Positions 26,007 through 38,344 of a stretch of 64,000 nt of DNA are shown here, one piece after another. The notes beneath the pieces were generated by a model. It was not told where the DNA came from. It was given only the letters and a program-made list of their open reading frames with translations, and did not search any database. Positions within the stretch are counted from its first letter, which is position 1. Every line of letters begins with the position of its first letter. The stretch comes from Brevundimonas sp. (GTDB lineage: Bacteria > Pseudomonadota > Alphaproteobacteria > Caulobacterales > Caulobacteraceae): assembly GCA_027531145.1 (NCBI GenBank), contig JAPZRF010000004.1, positions 62,001-126,000 on the forward strand, given 5' to 3'. The position numbers were made by a program, and so were the translations under genes.

Positions 26007-27413
26007 TCAAATGTGCAGCACCCGGCCGTAGGCGTCCAGCGAGGCCTCGTGCATCGCCTCCGACATGGTCGGGTGCGGATAGACGATGCCGTGCATCTCT
26101 TCCTCGGTCGCCTCGAGCGTGATCGCCGTGACATAGCCCTGGATCATCTCGGTGACCTCGGCGCCGATCATGTGCGCGCCGATCAGGGCGCCAGTCTTCG
26201 CGTCGAAGATGGTCTTCACGAAGCCCTCGGTCTCGCCCGAGGCGATGGCCTTGCCGTTCACCCGGAAGGGGAAGCGGCCGACCCTTACCGCGAGGCCCCC
26301 AGCCTTCGCGGCCTGCTCGGTCAGGCCGACCGAGGCGACCTGCGGCTGGGCGTAGGTGCAGCCGGCGATTGGGCTGTGCAGCGTCGCCGCCTTCTGGCCG
26401 GCGATGTGCTCGACCACGTGGATGCCTTCGTGGCTGGCCTTGTGCGCCAGCCAAGGTGCCCCTGCGCAGTCGCCGATGGCGTAGAGCCCCTTCACCCCGG
26501 TCTCGCCATGTGAGCCGGTCTTCACATGGCCACGGTCCAGATTGACGCCCAGCGTCTCCAGCCCGATGCCATCGGTGTTGGCAGTGATCCCGACCGCCGA
26601 GATGCAGACCTCGGCCGACAGGGTCTCGGCCTTGGCTCTGACCTCGATCGCCACCTCGACCCCGGCCTTGCCCTTCGTGACCTTCGTGACCCTGGCACCG
26701 GTGCGGAACTTCATGCCACGCTTCTCGAAGGCCTTCTGAGCGGCCTTCGAGATTTCCTCGTCCTCGACCGGCATGATCCGATCGACGGCCTCGACCACGG
26801 TCACCTCGGCACCGAGGGCGCGGTAGAAGCTGCCGAACTCGATGCCGATGGCGCCAGAGCCGATCACGACGATGGACTTCGGCATGAACCTGGGGACCAT
26901 AGCCTCGCGATAGGCCCAGATGCGTTCGCCGTCGGCCTCAAGCCCGATCTGCGGCAGCGCGCGCGCGCGCGCGCCCACGGCGAGGATGACCGACTTCGCC
27001 TCGATCGTGCGCTCGCCCCCCTTGGCGAGAGCGATGATCACCTTCGGCGCGTCCCTGCCCTTGTCGAGGCGGGCGTTGCCCTCGATCACCTCGATCTTGT
27101 GCTTCTTCATCAGGAAGCCGACGCCCTGGTTCAGCTGCTTCGCCACCCCGCGCGAGCGCTGGATGATGGCGTCGAAGTCGAACCCGACCTTGTCCGCCGA
27201 CAGGCCGTAGTCCTTAAGATGGCTGAGGCTCTCGTACTTCTCGCCCGACTTCAGCAGGGCCTTGGTGGGAATGCAGCCCCAGTTCAGGCAGATGCCGCCG
27301 AGGTGCTCACGCTCCACGATCGCGGTCTTGAGGCCCAGCTGGCTGGCGCGGATCGCGGCGACATAGCCGCCCGGACCAGAGCCGATGACGATGAGGTCGA
27401 ATTCGGCAGCCAT
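26007..27413 (-). CDS. lpdA: Dihydrolipoamide dehydrogenase (E3)
   Basis: 468 residues. This flavoprotein reoxidises dihydrolipoamide of the pyruvate dehydrogenase complex using NAD. FAD motif GSGPGGYVAA at 11-20, redox disulfide C42/C47 in GGICLNWGCIPTK, NAD motif GSGAIGIEFG, and the C-terminal HPTMSE with the catalytic His. It is last in the pdhA-pdhB-pdhC-lpdA cluster, so it probably serves PDH specifically. An 18-base alternating GC run inside it (26957-26974) encodes the ARARA part of GARARALPQ. Confidence 0.97.
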   Translation of the reverse strand: MAAEFDLIVIGSGPGGYVAAIRASQLGLKTAIVEREHLGGICLNWGCIPTKALLKSGEKYESLSHLKDYGLSADKVGFDFDAIIQRSRGVAKQLNQGVGFLMKKHKIEVIEGNARLDKGRDAPKVIIALAKGGERTIEAKSVILAVGARARALPQIGLEADGERIWAYREAMVPRFMPKSIVVIGSGAIGIEFGSFYRALGAEVTVVEAVDRIMPVEDEEISKAAQKAFEKRGMKFRTGARVTKVTKGKAGVEVAIEVRAKAETLSAEVCISAVGITANTDGIGLETLGVNLDRGHVKTGSHGETGVKGLYAIGDCAGAPWLAHKASHEGIHVVEHIAGQKAATLHSPIAGCTYAQPQVASVGLTEQAAKAGGLAVRVGRFPFRVNGKAIASGETEGFVKTIFDAKTGALIGAHMIGAEVTEMIQGYVTAITLEATEEEMHGIVYPHPTMSEAMHEASLDAYGRVLHI

Positions 27414-27423
27414 GAGGTCCTCG

Positions 27424-28692
27424 TCAGGCCAGCATCGTGATGGGATCTTCGATCAGGGGCTTGAACGCCTGCAGGAAGCGCGCGCCCACAGCCCCGTCCA
27501 CGACCCGGTGATCGCAGGTGAGGGTCACGGTCATCACCGTGGCCACCGCCAGCTGGCCGTTCTTCACCACGGGCCGCTGCTCGCCGGCACCGACCGACAG
27601 GATCGCCCCCTGCGGCTCGTTGATGATCGAGGCAAAGGCCTTGATCCCGAACATGCCCAGGTTGGAGACGCTGAAGGTGCCGCCCTGGAACTCCTCGGGC
27701 TTCAGCTTGCGTTCGCGCGCCCGGTTGGCCAGGTCCCTGGCCTCGGTGGCGATCCGGGCCAGCGACTTGAGCTCGGCCTGGCGGATGATAGGGGTGATCA
27801 GGCCGCCGTCGATGGCCACCGCCATGGCGATGTCCGCGTGGTGGTGCATGGCCAGCCCCTCGGGGGTGTAGCTGGCGTTTGCATCCGGCACCGCCTTCAG
27901 CGCCAAGGCCGAGGCGCGGATGACGAAGTCGTTGACCGAAACCTTCACCCCCTGGCTTTCCAGCAGGGCGTTGATCTTCGTCCGCGCGGCCAGCAGGGCG
28001 TCCAGCTCGCAGTCGATGCTTAGCGGGAAGTGCGGCACGTCCCGGAAGCTCTCGGTCATGCGCCGGGCGATGGCCTTGCGCATGCCGTCCAGCGGCACGA
28101 GGTCGTAGCTGCCCGGGGCGATTCCCATCTGCTCCAGAGACTGGACCTTGCGCGGCTCGCCCGTGGCGACCGACGCGGAAGCCGGCTTCGCGCCGCCGCC
28201 CTTAATCGCCGCCTCGACGTCGGCGCGGACGACCCGGCCGTGCGGGCCGGTGCCCTTGATGGCTGACAGGTCGAGCCCGGCGTCCCGGGCGAGACGCCGC
28301 GCCAGCGGCGAGGCGAAGACTCTCCCACCGGCCGCATCGGTGGACGGGGAAGACGGCGAAGGGCTCGCCGCAGCGACCGCGCCCGCCTTGGGGGCTGCGG
28401 CCGGTGTTGCGGCCGGCGCTTCCGTCTTCGGGGCCTTGGGGGCGGCCGCGCCGCCCTCCCCCTTCAACCGGGCGATGACCGTGTTGACCTTCACCCCCTC
28501 GGAGCCCTCGGCGACAAGGATCTCGAGCACCTCGCCCTCGTCGACGGCCTCGACTTCCATGGTCGCCTTGTCGGTCTCGATCTCGGCGATGACGTCGCCG
28601 GCCGAGACGGTGTCGCCAACCTTGACGTGCCATTTGGCGAGGACGCCCTCTTCCATGGTGGGCGACAGGGCGGGCATCAGGATGTCGGTCAT
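27424..28692 (-). CDS. pdhC: Pyruvate dehydrogenase E2, dihydrolipoamide acetyltransferase
   Basis: 422 residues. It transfers the acetyl group to CoA. There is a single N-terminal lipoyl domain (1-78) with lipoyl-lysine K42 in [10 protein letters not shown] and an Ala/Pro-rich linker (about 80-125). The E3-binding domain carries [19 protein letters not shown], and the C-terminal catalytic domain ends in [14 protein letters not shown], with H395 and D399 as the catalytic pair. The lipoyl domain is almost the same as that of pdhB next door. Confidence 0.97.
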   Translation of the reverse strand: MTDILMPALSPTMEEGVLAKWHVKVGDTVSAGDVIAEIETDKATMEVEAVDEGEVLEILVAEGSEGVKVNTVIARLKGEGGAAAPKAPKTEAPAATPAAAPKAGAVAAASPSPSSPSTDAAGGRVFASPLARRLARDAGLDLSAIKGTGPHGRVVRADVEAAIKGGGAKPASASVATGEPRKVQSLEQMGIAPGSYDLVPLDGMRKAIARRMTESFRDVPHFPLSIDCELDALLAARTKINALLESQGVKVSVNDFVIRASALALKAVPDANASYTPEGLAMHHHADIAMAVAIDGGLITPIIRQAELKSLARIATEARDLANRARERKLKPEEFQGGTFSVSNLGMFGIKAFASIINEPQGAILSVGAGEQRPVVKNGQLAVATVMTVTLTCDHRVVDGAVGARFLQAFKPLIEDPITMLA

Positions 28693-28706
28693 GCCGGGCT
28701 AACCCC

Positions 28707-30101
28707 TCAGGCCTTGTTGAGGACGGATTTCACCGCCGCCACGATCTTGTCTGCACCCGGTAGCGACAGGGCTTCCAGATTGGCCGCGTAAGGCAGCGGG
28801 ACGTCTTCCTGGTGGACCCGCACCGGCTGGGCGTCGAGCCAGTCGAAGGCGTGCTCGACCACCCGGGCGACAATTTCGGCACCCACGCCCATAGGTCCCC
28901 AGCCTTCTTCGGCCGAGACCAGACGGCTGGTCTTCCTGACGCTTTCGAGGACCGTGTCGATGTCGAGCGGACGCAGGGTGCGCAGGTCGATGACCTCGGC
29001 CGAGATGCCCTCGGCAGCGAGGGTCTCGGCGGCCTGCAGGGCGAAGCCGACCATGCGGCTGTGCGCGGTGATGGTCACGTCCGTCCCTTCGCGGCGCACC
29101 CTGGCCTTGCCGATCGGCAGGACCCAGTCGTCGACCTCCGGAACGTCGAATTCCAGCCCGTACATCATCTCATGCTCGAGGAAGACGACCGGGTTCGGGT
29201 CGCGGATCGCCGCCTTGAGCAGGCCCTTGGCATCGGCCGCATCATAGGGCGCGACGACCTTGAGGCCCGGCACGTGGGCGTACCAGGACGAATAGTCCTG
29301 GCTGTGCTGGGCGGCGACGCGGCTGGCGGCGCCGTTGGGGCCGCGGAACACGATCGGCGCGCGGATCTGGCCGCCCGACATGTAGAGGGTCTTGGCCGCC
29401 GAATTGATGATGTGGTCGATGGCCTGCATCCCGAAGTTCCACGTCATGAACTCGACGATCGGCTTCAGTCCGGCCATGGCGGCACCGACACCGAGACCGG
29501 CGAAGCCGTGCTCGGTGATGGGGGTGTCGACCACGCGCCGGGCCCCGAACTCATGGAGCAGCTCTCGACTGACCTTGTAGGCACCCTGGTACTGGGCCAC
29601 TTCCTCGCCGATCAGGAACACTGACGGATCGCGGCGCATTTCCTCGGCCATGGCGTCCCGGAGGGCATCCCGCACCGTGGTGCGGACCATCTTCGCATCG
29701 GCCGGCAGTTCAGGGTCATGCAGGGTTGCGTTCGCCCCTCCACCGGTCTTCGGCCGGTCCCCCTCCCCAATGGCGTGGCGAGGAGAGGAAGGGGCTGTGA
29801 CACTCCCCTCCCCGCCCTCCGGAGAGGCGGACCGCGAAGCGGCGGAGGGGTTACCTGCCCCGCCGTCGCCCGACAGTCGGGCGATCGGGGTGTTGACCTT
29901 CACGCCCGCCGAGCCTTCCACCACGAGGATCTCGAGCACATCGCCCTCGTCAACGGCCTCAACCTCCATGGTCGCCTTGTCGGTCTCGATCTCCGCGATG
30001 ACCTGACCAGCCGAGACGGTATCGCCGACCTTGACGTGCCACTTCGAGAGCGTGCCTTCCTCCATCGTGGGGGACAGCGCCGGCATCAGAATGTCGGTCA
30101 C
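28707..30101 (-). CDS. pdhB: Pyruvate dehydrogenase E1 beta with N-terminal lipoyl domain
   Basis: 464 residues, longer than a plain E1 beta (about 330) because a lipoyl domain is fused at the N-terminus (1-78, K42). The E1 beta body starts near residue 138 ([18 protein letters not shown]) and runs through [18 protein letters not shown] and [17 protein letters not shown]. Fused E1 beta is known in alphaproteobacteria. The linker (79-134) is unusual: its coding DNA at about 29733-29855 looks like an intergenic palindromic repeat inserted in frame, giving [14 protein letters not shown] and [15 protein letters not shown]. It forms the TPP-binding heterotetramer with PdhA. Confidence 0.96.
   Translation of the reverse strand: MTDILMPALSPTMEEGTLSKWHVKVGDTVSAGQVIAEIETDKATMEVEAVDEGDVLEILVVEGSAGVKVNTPIARLSGDGGAGNPSAASRSASPEGGEGSVTAPSSPRHAIGEGDRPKTGGGANATLHDPELPADAKMVRTTVRDALRDAMAEEMRRDPSVFLIGEEVAQYQGAYKVSRELLHEFGARRVVDTPITEHGFAGLGVGAAMAGLKPIVEFMTWNFGMQAIDHIINSAAKTLYMSGGQIRAPIVFRGPNGAASRVAAQHSQDYSSWYAHVPGLKVVAPYDAADAKGLLKAAIRDPNPVVFLEHEMMYGLEFDVPEVDDWVLPIGKARVRREGTDVTITAHSRMVGFALQAAETLAAEGISAEVIDLRTLRPLDIDTVLESVRKTSRLVSAEEGWGPMGVGAEIVARVVEHAFDWLDAQPVRVHQEDVPLPYAANLEALSLPGADKIVAAVKSVLNKA
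29733..29855. repeat. Palindromic repeat-like element inside the pdhB linker
   Basis: About 120 bases of C-rich, pyrimidine-biased sequence with nested hairpins: ACCGG with CCGGT (around 29741-29757), CCGCCCTCC with GGAGAGGCGG (29812-29830), and CCGC GAA GCGG (29832-29842). The look is that of extragenic palindromic repeats of Caulobacterales genomes, yet here it is read through in frame. Boundaries are approximate and no second copy is in the window. Confidence 0.45.
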
Positions 30102-30104
30102 GGA

Positions 30105-31133
30105 TCAGGCCTCCACGTAGACGTCGGTATAGAGCTCGGACGGATCCGGCTCCGGGCTCTCCTGGGCGAACTGGACCGCCTCGGCCACGATCGCCTTGAT
30201 GTCGTTGTCGATGGCCTTCAGCTCGCCCTCGGCGGCACCCGCCTCGGCCAGCAGGGCCTTGATGTGATCGATGGGGTCGCGGGTCTTCTTGACCTCGTCG
30301 ACCTCCTCCTTGGTGCGATACTTGGCCGGGTCGCTCATCGAGTGGCCGCGGTAGCGATAGGTCTTGACCTCAAGGATGAAGGGACCGCCACCCTCGCGGG
30401 CACGCCTGACCGCCCGCTCGGTCGCATCCTTGACCGCCAGCACGTCCATGCCGTCGACCTGCTCGCCAGGAATGCCGAAGCTGGCCCCGCGCATGTACAA
30501 CTCGGTCGTCGCCGAGGCGCGCTCGATCGAGGTGCCCATGGCATACTGGTTGTTTTCGATGATGTAGATGGCCGGCAGCTTCCACAGCTGGGCCATGTTG
30601 AAGCTCTCGTAGACCTGCCCCTGGTTGGCGGCACCGTCCCCGAAATAGATGAAGGCCACCGAGCCATCGTTGCGGTACTTCGAGGCGAAGGCCAGCCCCG
30701 TCCCCAGCGCCACCTGGGCACCGACGATGCCGTGGCCGCCATAGAAGCCGGTTGGCACGTCGAACATGTGCATCGAGCCGCCCTTGCCCCTCGACGAGCC
30801 GCCGATGCGGCCGGTCAGCTCGGCCATGACCGCCCTGGGGTCCATGCCGGCGGCCAGCATATGACCGTGGTCGCGATAGCCGGTAATGACGCCGTCACCG
30901 GGCTGCTGACTGTCCTGCACCCCGACCGCGACCGCCTCCTGACCTATGTACAGGTGGCAGAAGCCACCGATCAGGCCCATACCGTACAGCTGGCCGGCGC
31001 GCTCCTCGAAGCGACGGATCAGCACCATCTCGCGATAGTAGCGGAGCAACTCGTCCTTCGAGGCCATCGGACGGTGCGCCAGCGTCTTGTCAGACGACGG
31101 TTTCGAGGTCTTCTGAGCGGCGGCTCTCGCCAT
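30105..31133 (-). CDS. pdhA: Pyruvate dehydrogenase E1 alpha
   Basis: 342 residues. With PdhB it decarboxylates pyruvate using thiamine diphosphate. The TPP motif begins GDGAANQGQVYES and ends IIENN. Other family features are RRFEERAGQLYGMGLIGGF near the start and TYRYRGHSMSDPAKYRTKEE, the loop around the phosphorylation-site region. A CGGGAG ribosome site lies seven bases before the ATG. It is first in the cluster, with a promoter candidate at 31188-31217. Confidence 0.97.
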   Translation of the reverse strand: MARAAAQKTSKPSSDKTLAHRPMASKDELLRYYREMVLIRRFEERAGQLYGMGLIGGFCHLYIGQEAVAVGVQDSQQPGDGVITGYRDHGHMLAAGMDPRAVMAELTGRIGGSSRGKGGSMHMFDVPTGFYGGHGIVGAQVALGTGLAFASKYRNDGSVAFIYFGDGAANQGQVYESFNMAQLWKLPAIYIIENNQYAMGTSIERASATTELYMRGASFGIPGEQVDGMDVLAVKDATERAVRRAREGGGPFILEVKTYRYRGHSMSDPAKYRTKEEVDEVKKTRDPIDHIKALLAEAGAAEGELKAIDNDIKAIVAEAVQFAQESPEPDPSELYTDVYVEA

Positions 31134-31187
31134 CCGGCATCTCCCGGCTGAGCCCCGGCACGGGGCCTCTTGTCGTTACGGAAAGGG

Positions 31188-31217
31188 GCTTTAGCAGCCT
31201 TCGTTCCGGTCTGGCAA
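31188..31217 (-). promoter_or_regulatory. Candidate promoter for pdhA
   Basis: Minus strand TTGCCA (31212-31217), an 18-nt spacer and TAAAGC (31188-31193) with an extended GCTAAAGC. A GCCCCG/CGGGGC stem with a 3-nt loop (31152-31166) lies in the resulting leader. Confidence 0.4.
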
Positions 31218-31235
31218 AGGAGCCCGACGCCGCTG

Positions 31236-31577
31236 TTACGAAAGTTCAGGCAGGCGGTCCTTCGCGGCGGGGGACGTCGCGGGAGTCGAGACCCGCACAA
31301 TCAAGTCGCGCGGATCGACGAGCCCAAGCACAACGCGGGCGCGCTCCTCCAGCAAGTCGCGCGACAGACGGTCCGACCGGAGATGCCGTACGCGGGTCTC
31401 AAGTTCCGCCCTCGCCTCGGTCAGGCTGGCCAACCGAGCCTCCCGCTGATCGAGTACACGGTGCCGTTCAGGCCCGCTCAGCAGGCCGCGCTCGCCCGTC
31501 AGAGCCTGCACTCCAAGATAGAGGACCAGCAGGGCCAGACAGGCTGATGGCAGGTACGGCTTCAACCGCTCGAACAC
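31236..31577 (-). CDS. ftsB: FtsB/DivIC septum formation protein
   Basis: 113 residues from a GTG start. A short cytoplasmic end precedes one transmembrane helix (about 10-27); then comes a coiled coil rich in E/R/L heptads (45-85) and a periplasmic tail with LVDPRDLIVRV. This is the FtsB/DivIC plan, which with FtsL and FtsQ activates septal wall synthesis. Its place between eno and pdhA matches alphaproteobacterial order. Confidence 0.88.
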   Translation of the reverse strand: MFERLKPYLPSACLALLVLYLGVQALTGERGLLSGPERHRVLDQREARLASLTEARAELETRVRHLRSDRLSRDLLEERARVVLGLVDPRDLIVRVSTPATSPAAKDRLPELS

Positions 31578-31651
31578 ACTGAACGCTCCTTCTGAGCGCG
31601 ACTCAAGATGAGAAACCCATGAAGGAAGGGGGTAAAATTATGGTTACAGGA

Positions 31652-32986
<1,335 letters not shown>

Positions 32987-33054
32987 TCACAGAGCCGATG
33001 CCGGGTCCGCGCGGCCCCGATTGAACAGTCCGCTCCGGGCCATCACGCCCCGAC

Positions 33055-33094
33055 AAAAAAGCGAAAACGGCGCGCGAGAGGGATCGCACGCCGT
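33055..33094 (-). terminator. Rho-independent terminator of rpmF
   Basis: Minus-strand ACGGCGTGCGA pairs with TCGCGCGCCGT (33084-33094 with 33067-33077) over 11 positions with one G-T pair and a 6-nt loop, followed by TTTTCGCTTTTTT. Confidence 0.85.
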
Positions 33095-33124
33095 CACATC
33101 ATGTCGAGGGGCGCGTGGAGCGCC

Positions 33125-33307
33125 TCAGTCTTCCTTGGGCGTCAGAACCTGGCGACCGCGGTACATGCCGGTCTTCAGGTCGACGTGGTGCGGACGACGC
33201 AGCTCGCCGGTGTCCTTGTCCTCGGCGTAGGTGTTGGCACCGAGCGCGTCGTGGGCGCGACGCATGTTGCGGCGGGAGGGCGATACTTTGCGTTTGGGAA
33301 CGGCCAT
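33125..33307 (-). CDS. rpmF: 50S ribosomal protein L32
   Basis: 60 residues beginning [20 protein letters not shown], the standard L32 N-terminus. It ends RQVLTPKED. Highly basic and monocistronic, with its own promoter candidate (33413-33441) and terminator (33055-33094). The ATG at 33307 was chosen by homology; upstream in-frame residues are not conserved in L32. Alphaproteobacterial L32 lacks the C-terminal cysteine zinc site, as here. Confidence 0.97.
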   Translation of the reverse strand: MAVPKRKVSPSRRNMRRAHDALGANTYAEDKDTGELRRPHHVDLKTGMYRGRQVLTPKED

Positions 33308-33364
33308 GTCCGTCTCAATCTCAGTGTGCGGCGCGGACGACATCCCGAAAGAGCCACCCACGCG

Positions 33365-33400
33365 AAAAACGAAAAGCGGCGGCCCAAAAGATGAGCCGCC
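33365..33400 (-). promoter_or_regulatory. Hairpin with T-rich tail in the rpmF leader (possible attenuator)
   Basis: On the minus strand GGCGGC (33400-33395) pairs with GCCGCC (33383-33378), followed by GCTTTTCGTTTTT. It sits about 60-90 bases before the rpmF ATG and just after the predicted transcription start. Confidence 0.35.
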
Positions 33401-33412
33401 AGCGAGCGCGGG

Positions 33413-33441
33413 CTTATGCCGGACCTTGGCCCGGAGTTCAA
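33413..33441 (-). promoter_or_regulatory. Candidate promoter for rpmF
   Basis: Minus-strand TTGAAC (33436-33441), a 17-nt spacer and CATAAG (33413-33418). The leader would be about 100 nt and would begin with the hairpin at 33378-33400. Confidence 0.4.
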
Positions 33442-33518
33442 GGGGCGAGACAGCGATGTAACGGATTGGCACGTCTGGCGAAGTGATGAGCAACTGAAAC
33501 GCTCCCAAGGACCCCGTC

Positions 33519-33911
33519 ATGATCCGCCGCCACCTCCTCGCCCTTGCCCTCACAGCCGCAGCCGCGTTCGCGGCCGGTTCGGCCATGGCAGAGCATGTTC
33601 CCTTCAGCCGCCCGGCCTTCGAAGCCGCCCAGGCCGCCGGTCGACCCATTCTGGTCGATGTCTATGCGCCCTGGTGTCCGGTCTGCCGGGCGCAGGAGCC
33701 GATCCTCGAATCGCTCCAGGCCCAGCCGGCCAACGCCGAACTGGTTGTCTTCCGCGTCGACTTCGACAATCAGAAAGATGTCGTCCGCAGCTTCCGCGCC
33801 CAGCGCCAGAGCACCCTGATCGCCTATAACGGCACCCGGGAAACCGGTCGATCGGTCGGCGACACCAACGCCGCGAGCCTTGCCCGTCTCGTCGCCTCGA
33901 CCCGGCAGTAG
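33519..33911 (+). CDS. Periplasmic thioredoxin-family protein
   Basis: 130 residues with a Sec signal peptide (to about residue 24, SAMAEH) and a thioredoxin fold. The redox motif is CPVC at 53-56 in [12 protein letters not shown]. It resembles the C-terminal domain of DsbD. Three bases separate it from the CcdA-like gene, so the pair probably forms a split DsbD: the membrane protein passes electrons from cytoplasmic thioredoxin to this periplasmic domain. Confidence 0.9.
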   Translation: MIRRHLLALALTAAAAFAAGSAMAEHVPFSRPAFEAAQAAGRPILVDVYAPWCPVCRAQEPILESLQAQPANAELVVFRVDFDNQKDVVRSFRAQRQSTLIAYNGTRETGRSVGDTNAASLARLVASTRQ

Positions 33912-33914
33912 GTC

Positions 33915-34639
33915 ATGATCGCGACCCTCGGCACGCTGGCCATCGCCTTTGTGGCGGGGGTCCTGACCATTCTCAGCCCCTGTGTTCTGCCCCTGGTCCC
34001 GATCGTGCTGGGCGGTGCCCAGTCCGAAGGGCGGTGGGGTCCGGTGGCGCTGGGCCTGGGCCTCGCCACCAGCTTCACGGTGGTCGGCCTGTTCGTGGCC
34101 ACCATCGGGTTTTCAATCGGACTGGACGGAGACCTGTTTCGCCGGATCGGTGGGGCCCTCCTGATCGCGATCGGCGTCGTCCTGCTGGTTCCGGCGATCC
34201 AGGTAAGGATCGCGGCCGTCGGCGGACCCCTTTCGACCTGGGCGGCCGGCGGCATGCGAAAACTCGACGGGCGCGGCCCGTGGGGGCAATTGGGGCTGGG
34301 TGGCCTGATGGGTCTGGTCTGGGCCCCCTGCGTCGGGCCGACCCTGGGCGCTGCCTCCCTGCTGGCCGCCCAGGGCCAGGATATCGGCCGGGTCGCCCTG
34401 ACCATGCTGATCTTTGGCATCGGCGCGGCGACACCTCTGGTGCTCATCGGCCTGATGTCGCGTCAGGCGATCGCGCGGCTGCGCAGCCGGATGCTCGCGG
34501 CCGGCTCGGCCGGGAAATACATCCTCGGCGGCCTCATGGTGCTGATCGGCCTCATGATCCTGGCGGGCGTCGACAAGTCACTGGAGTCCTGGCTGGTCGC
34601 CAGCTCCCCGATGTGGCTTACCGAGCTGACGACGCGCTA

Positions 34640-34643
<4 letters not shown>
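33915..34643 (+). CDS. CcdA/DsbD-like transmembrane electron transporter
   Basis: 242 residues with six to seven hydrophobic segments. The redox cysteines are C23 in LSPCVLPLVP and C139 in WAPCVGPTLG, as in CcdA and the central DsbD domain. It moves reducing equivalents across the inner membrane for periplasmic disulfide reduction or cytochrome c maturation. Operon with the preceding thioredoxin. Its stop overlaps the convergent acetyltransferase stop. Confidence 0.9.
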
Positions 34644-37387
<2,744 letters not shown>

Positions 37388-37479
37388 GGCCGCATTCAGA
37401 TGTGGCGGAACACCCCGCCGATCAAGCGGCGGCCTCTATCACCGAACCTCGGCCGCGGCAAACGCTGCGGAGGAGACCG

Positions 37480-38229
37480 TCAAGCGGCGTGGATGATGGC
37501 GAGGAAGTCGAGGGCCTTGAGCGAGGCTCCGCCGACGAGCGCGCCATCGACGCCGGGCGTGGCCAGCAGGGTCGCCGCGTTGGCCGGATTGACCGAGCCG
37601 CCATAGAGCACCCGCATCCCGGCTGCGGCGGGGCCCAGACGCCCGGCGGCCGCCTCGCGGATCACCTCATGCATGCGGGCGATATCGGCCGGGGTCGGGG
37701 TGCGCCCCGTGCCGATGGCCCAGACGGGCTCATAGGCGAGCGTGAAGGTCTGGCCCTTGAGCGCCTCCGGCAGGGACTCCCGGACCTGGGCAGCCACCAC
37801 GGCCTCGGCCTCGCCGCCGTCGCGCTGGGCCAGGGTCTCGCCGACGCAGACGACGGGATGCAGGCCCGCCCGCAGGGCCGCCTCGACCTTGGCCGCGACG
37901 CCGGCGCTGGTCTCGCCCAGCCCGTGGCGGCGCTCGGAGTGGCCCAGGATCACCCAACGCGCCCCGGCGTCGTGCAGCAGTTCGGCCGAGACGCACCCGG
38001 TGAAGGCCCCGGACGCCTCGGCCCGGCAGTCCTGGGCCCCGACCTCCACCGGCGCTCCGGCCGCGGCGCGCGCGATCCGCTCGATCAGCGGCGACGGGGG
38101 AAACACCACCACCTCGGTGCCCCAGCCGTCCTGCGCCGCGTCGGCCTTCAGGGCCTCGATCTCCGCCAGGCTGGCGGCCGAGCCGTTCATCTTCCAGTTC
38201 CCGGCGATCAACTTCACGGATTGTTTCAT
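37480..38229 (-). CDS. tpiA: Triosephosphate isomerase
   Basis: 249 residues. It interconverts dihydroxyacetone phosphate and glyceraldehyde 3-phosphate. All catalytic residues are visible: N11/K13 in AGNWKMNG, H97 in ILGHSERR, E167 in AYEPVWAIGTG, and the phosphate loop LYGGSVNP. The order tpiA-secG-pyrG is common in alphaproteobacteria. Divergent from ppiD. Confidence 0.98.
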   Translation of the reverse strand: MKQSVKLIAGNWKMNGSAASLAEIEALKADAAQDGWGTEVVVFPPSPLIERIARAAAGAPVEVGAQDCRAEASGAFTGCVSAELLHDAGARWVILGHSERRHGLGETSAGVAAKVEAALRAGLHPVVCVGETLAQRDGGEAEAVVAAQVRESLPEALKGQTFTLAYEPVWAIGTGRTPTPADIARMHEVIREAAAGRLGPAAAGMRVLYGGSVNPANAATLLATPGVDGALVGGASLKALDFLAIIHAA

Positions 38230-38272
38230 GGCACCTCTTTAGGCACCGTCGCCGGCCAAGCCAAGCCGTCGC

Positions 38273-38301
38273 TTGCGGCCCCCGGCGCCCCTCCCCTATA
38301 G
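38273..38301 (+). promoter_or_regulatory. Promoter for ppiD-trpE
   Basis: TTGCGG (38273-38278), a 17-nt spacer and CTATAG (38296-38301), 44 bases before the ppiD ATG. Confidence 0.5.
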
Positions 38302-38344
38302 GCGAAGGCCACGTCCGGGCGCGCGCCCCTACCGAAGGTCGGTC

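Noticed and set aside
31584..31598. Terminator for eno (CGCTC/GAGCG hairpin)
   Set aside because: Five-bp stem, no T run, and placed at the ftsB start.
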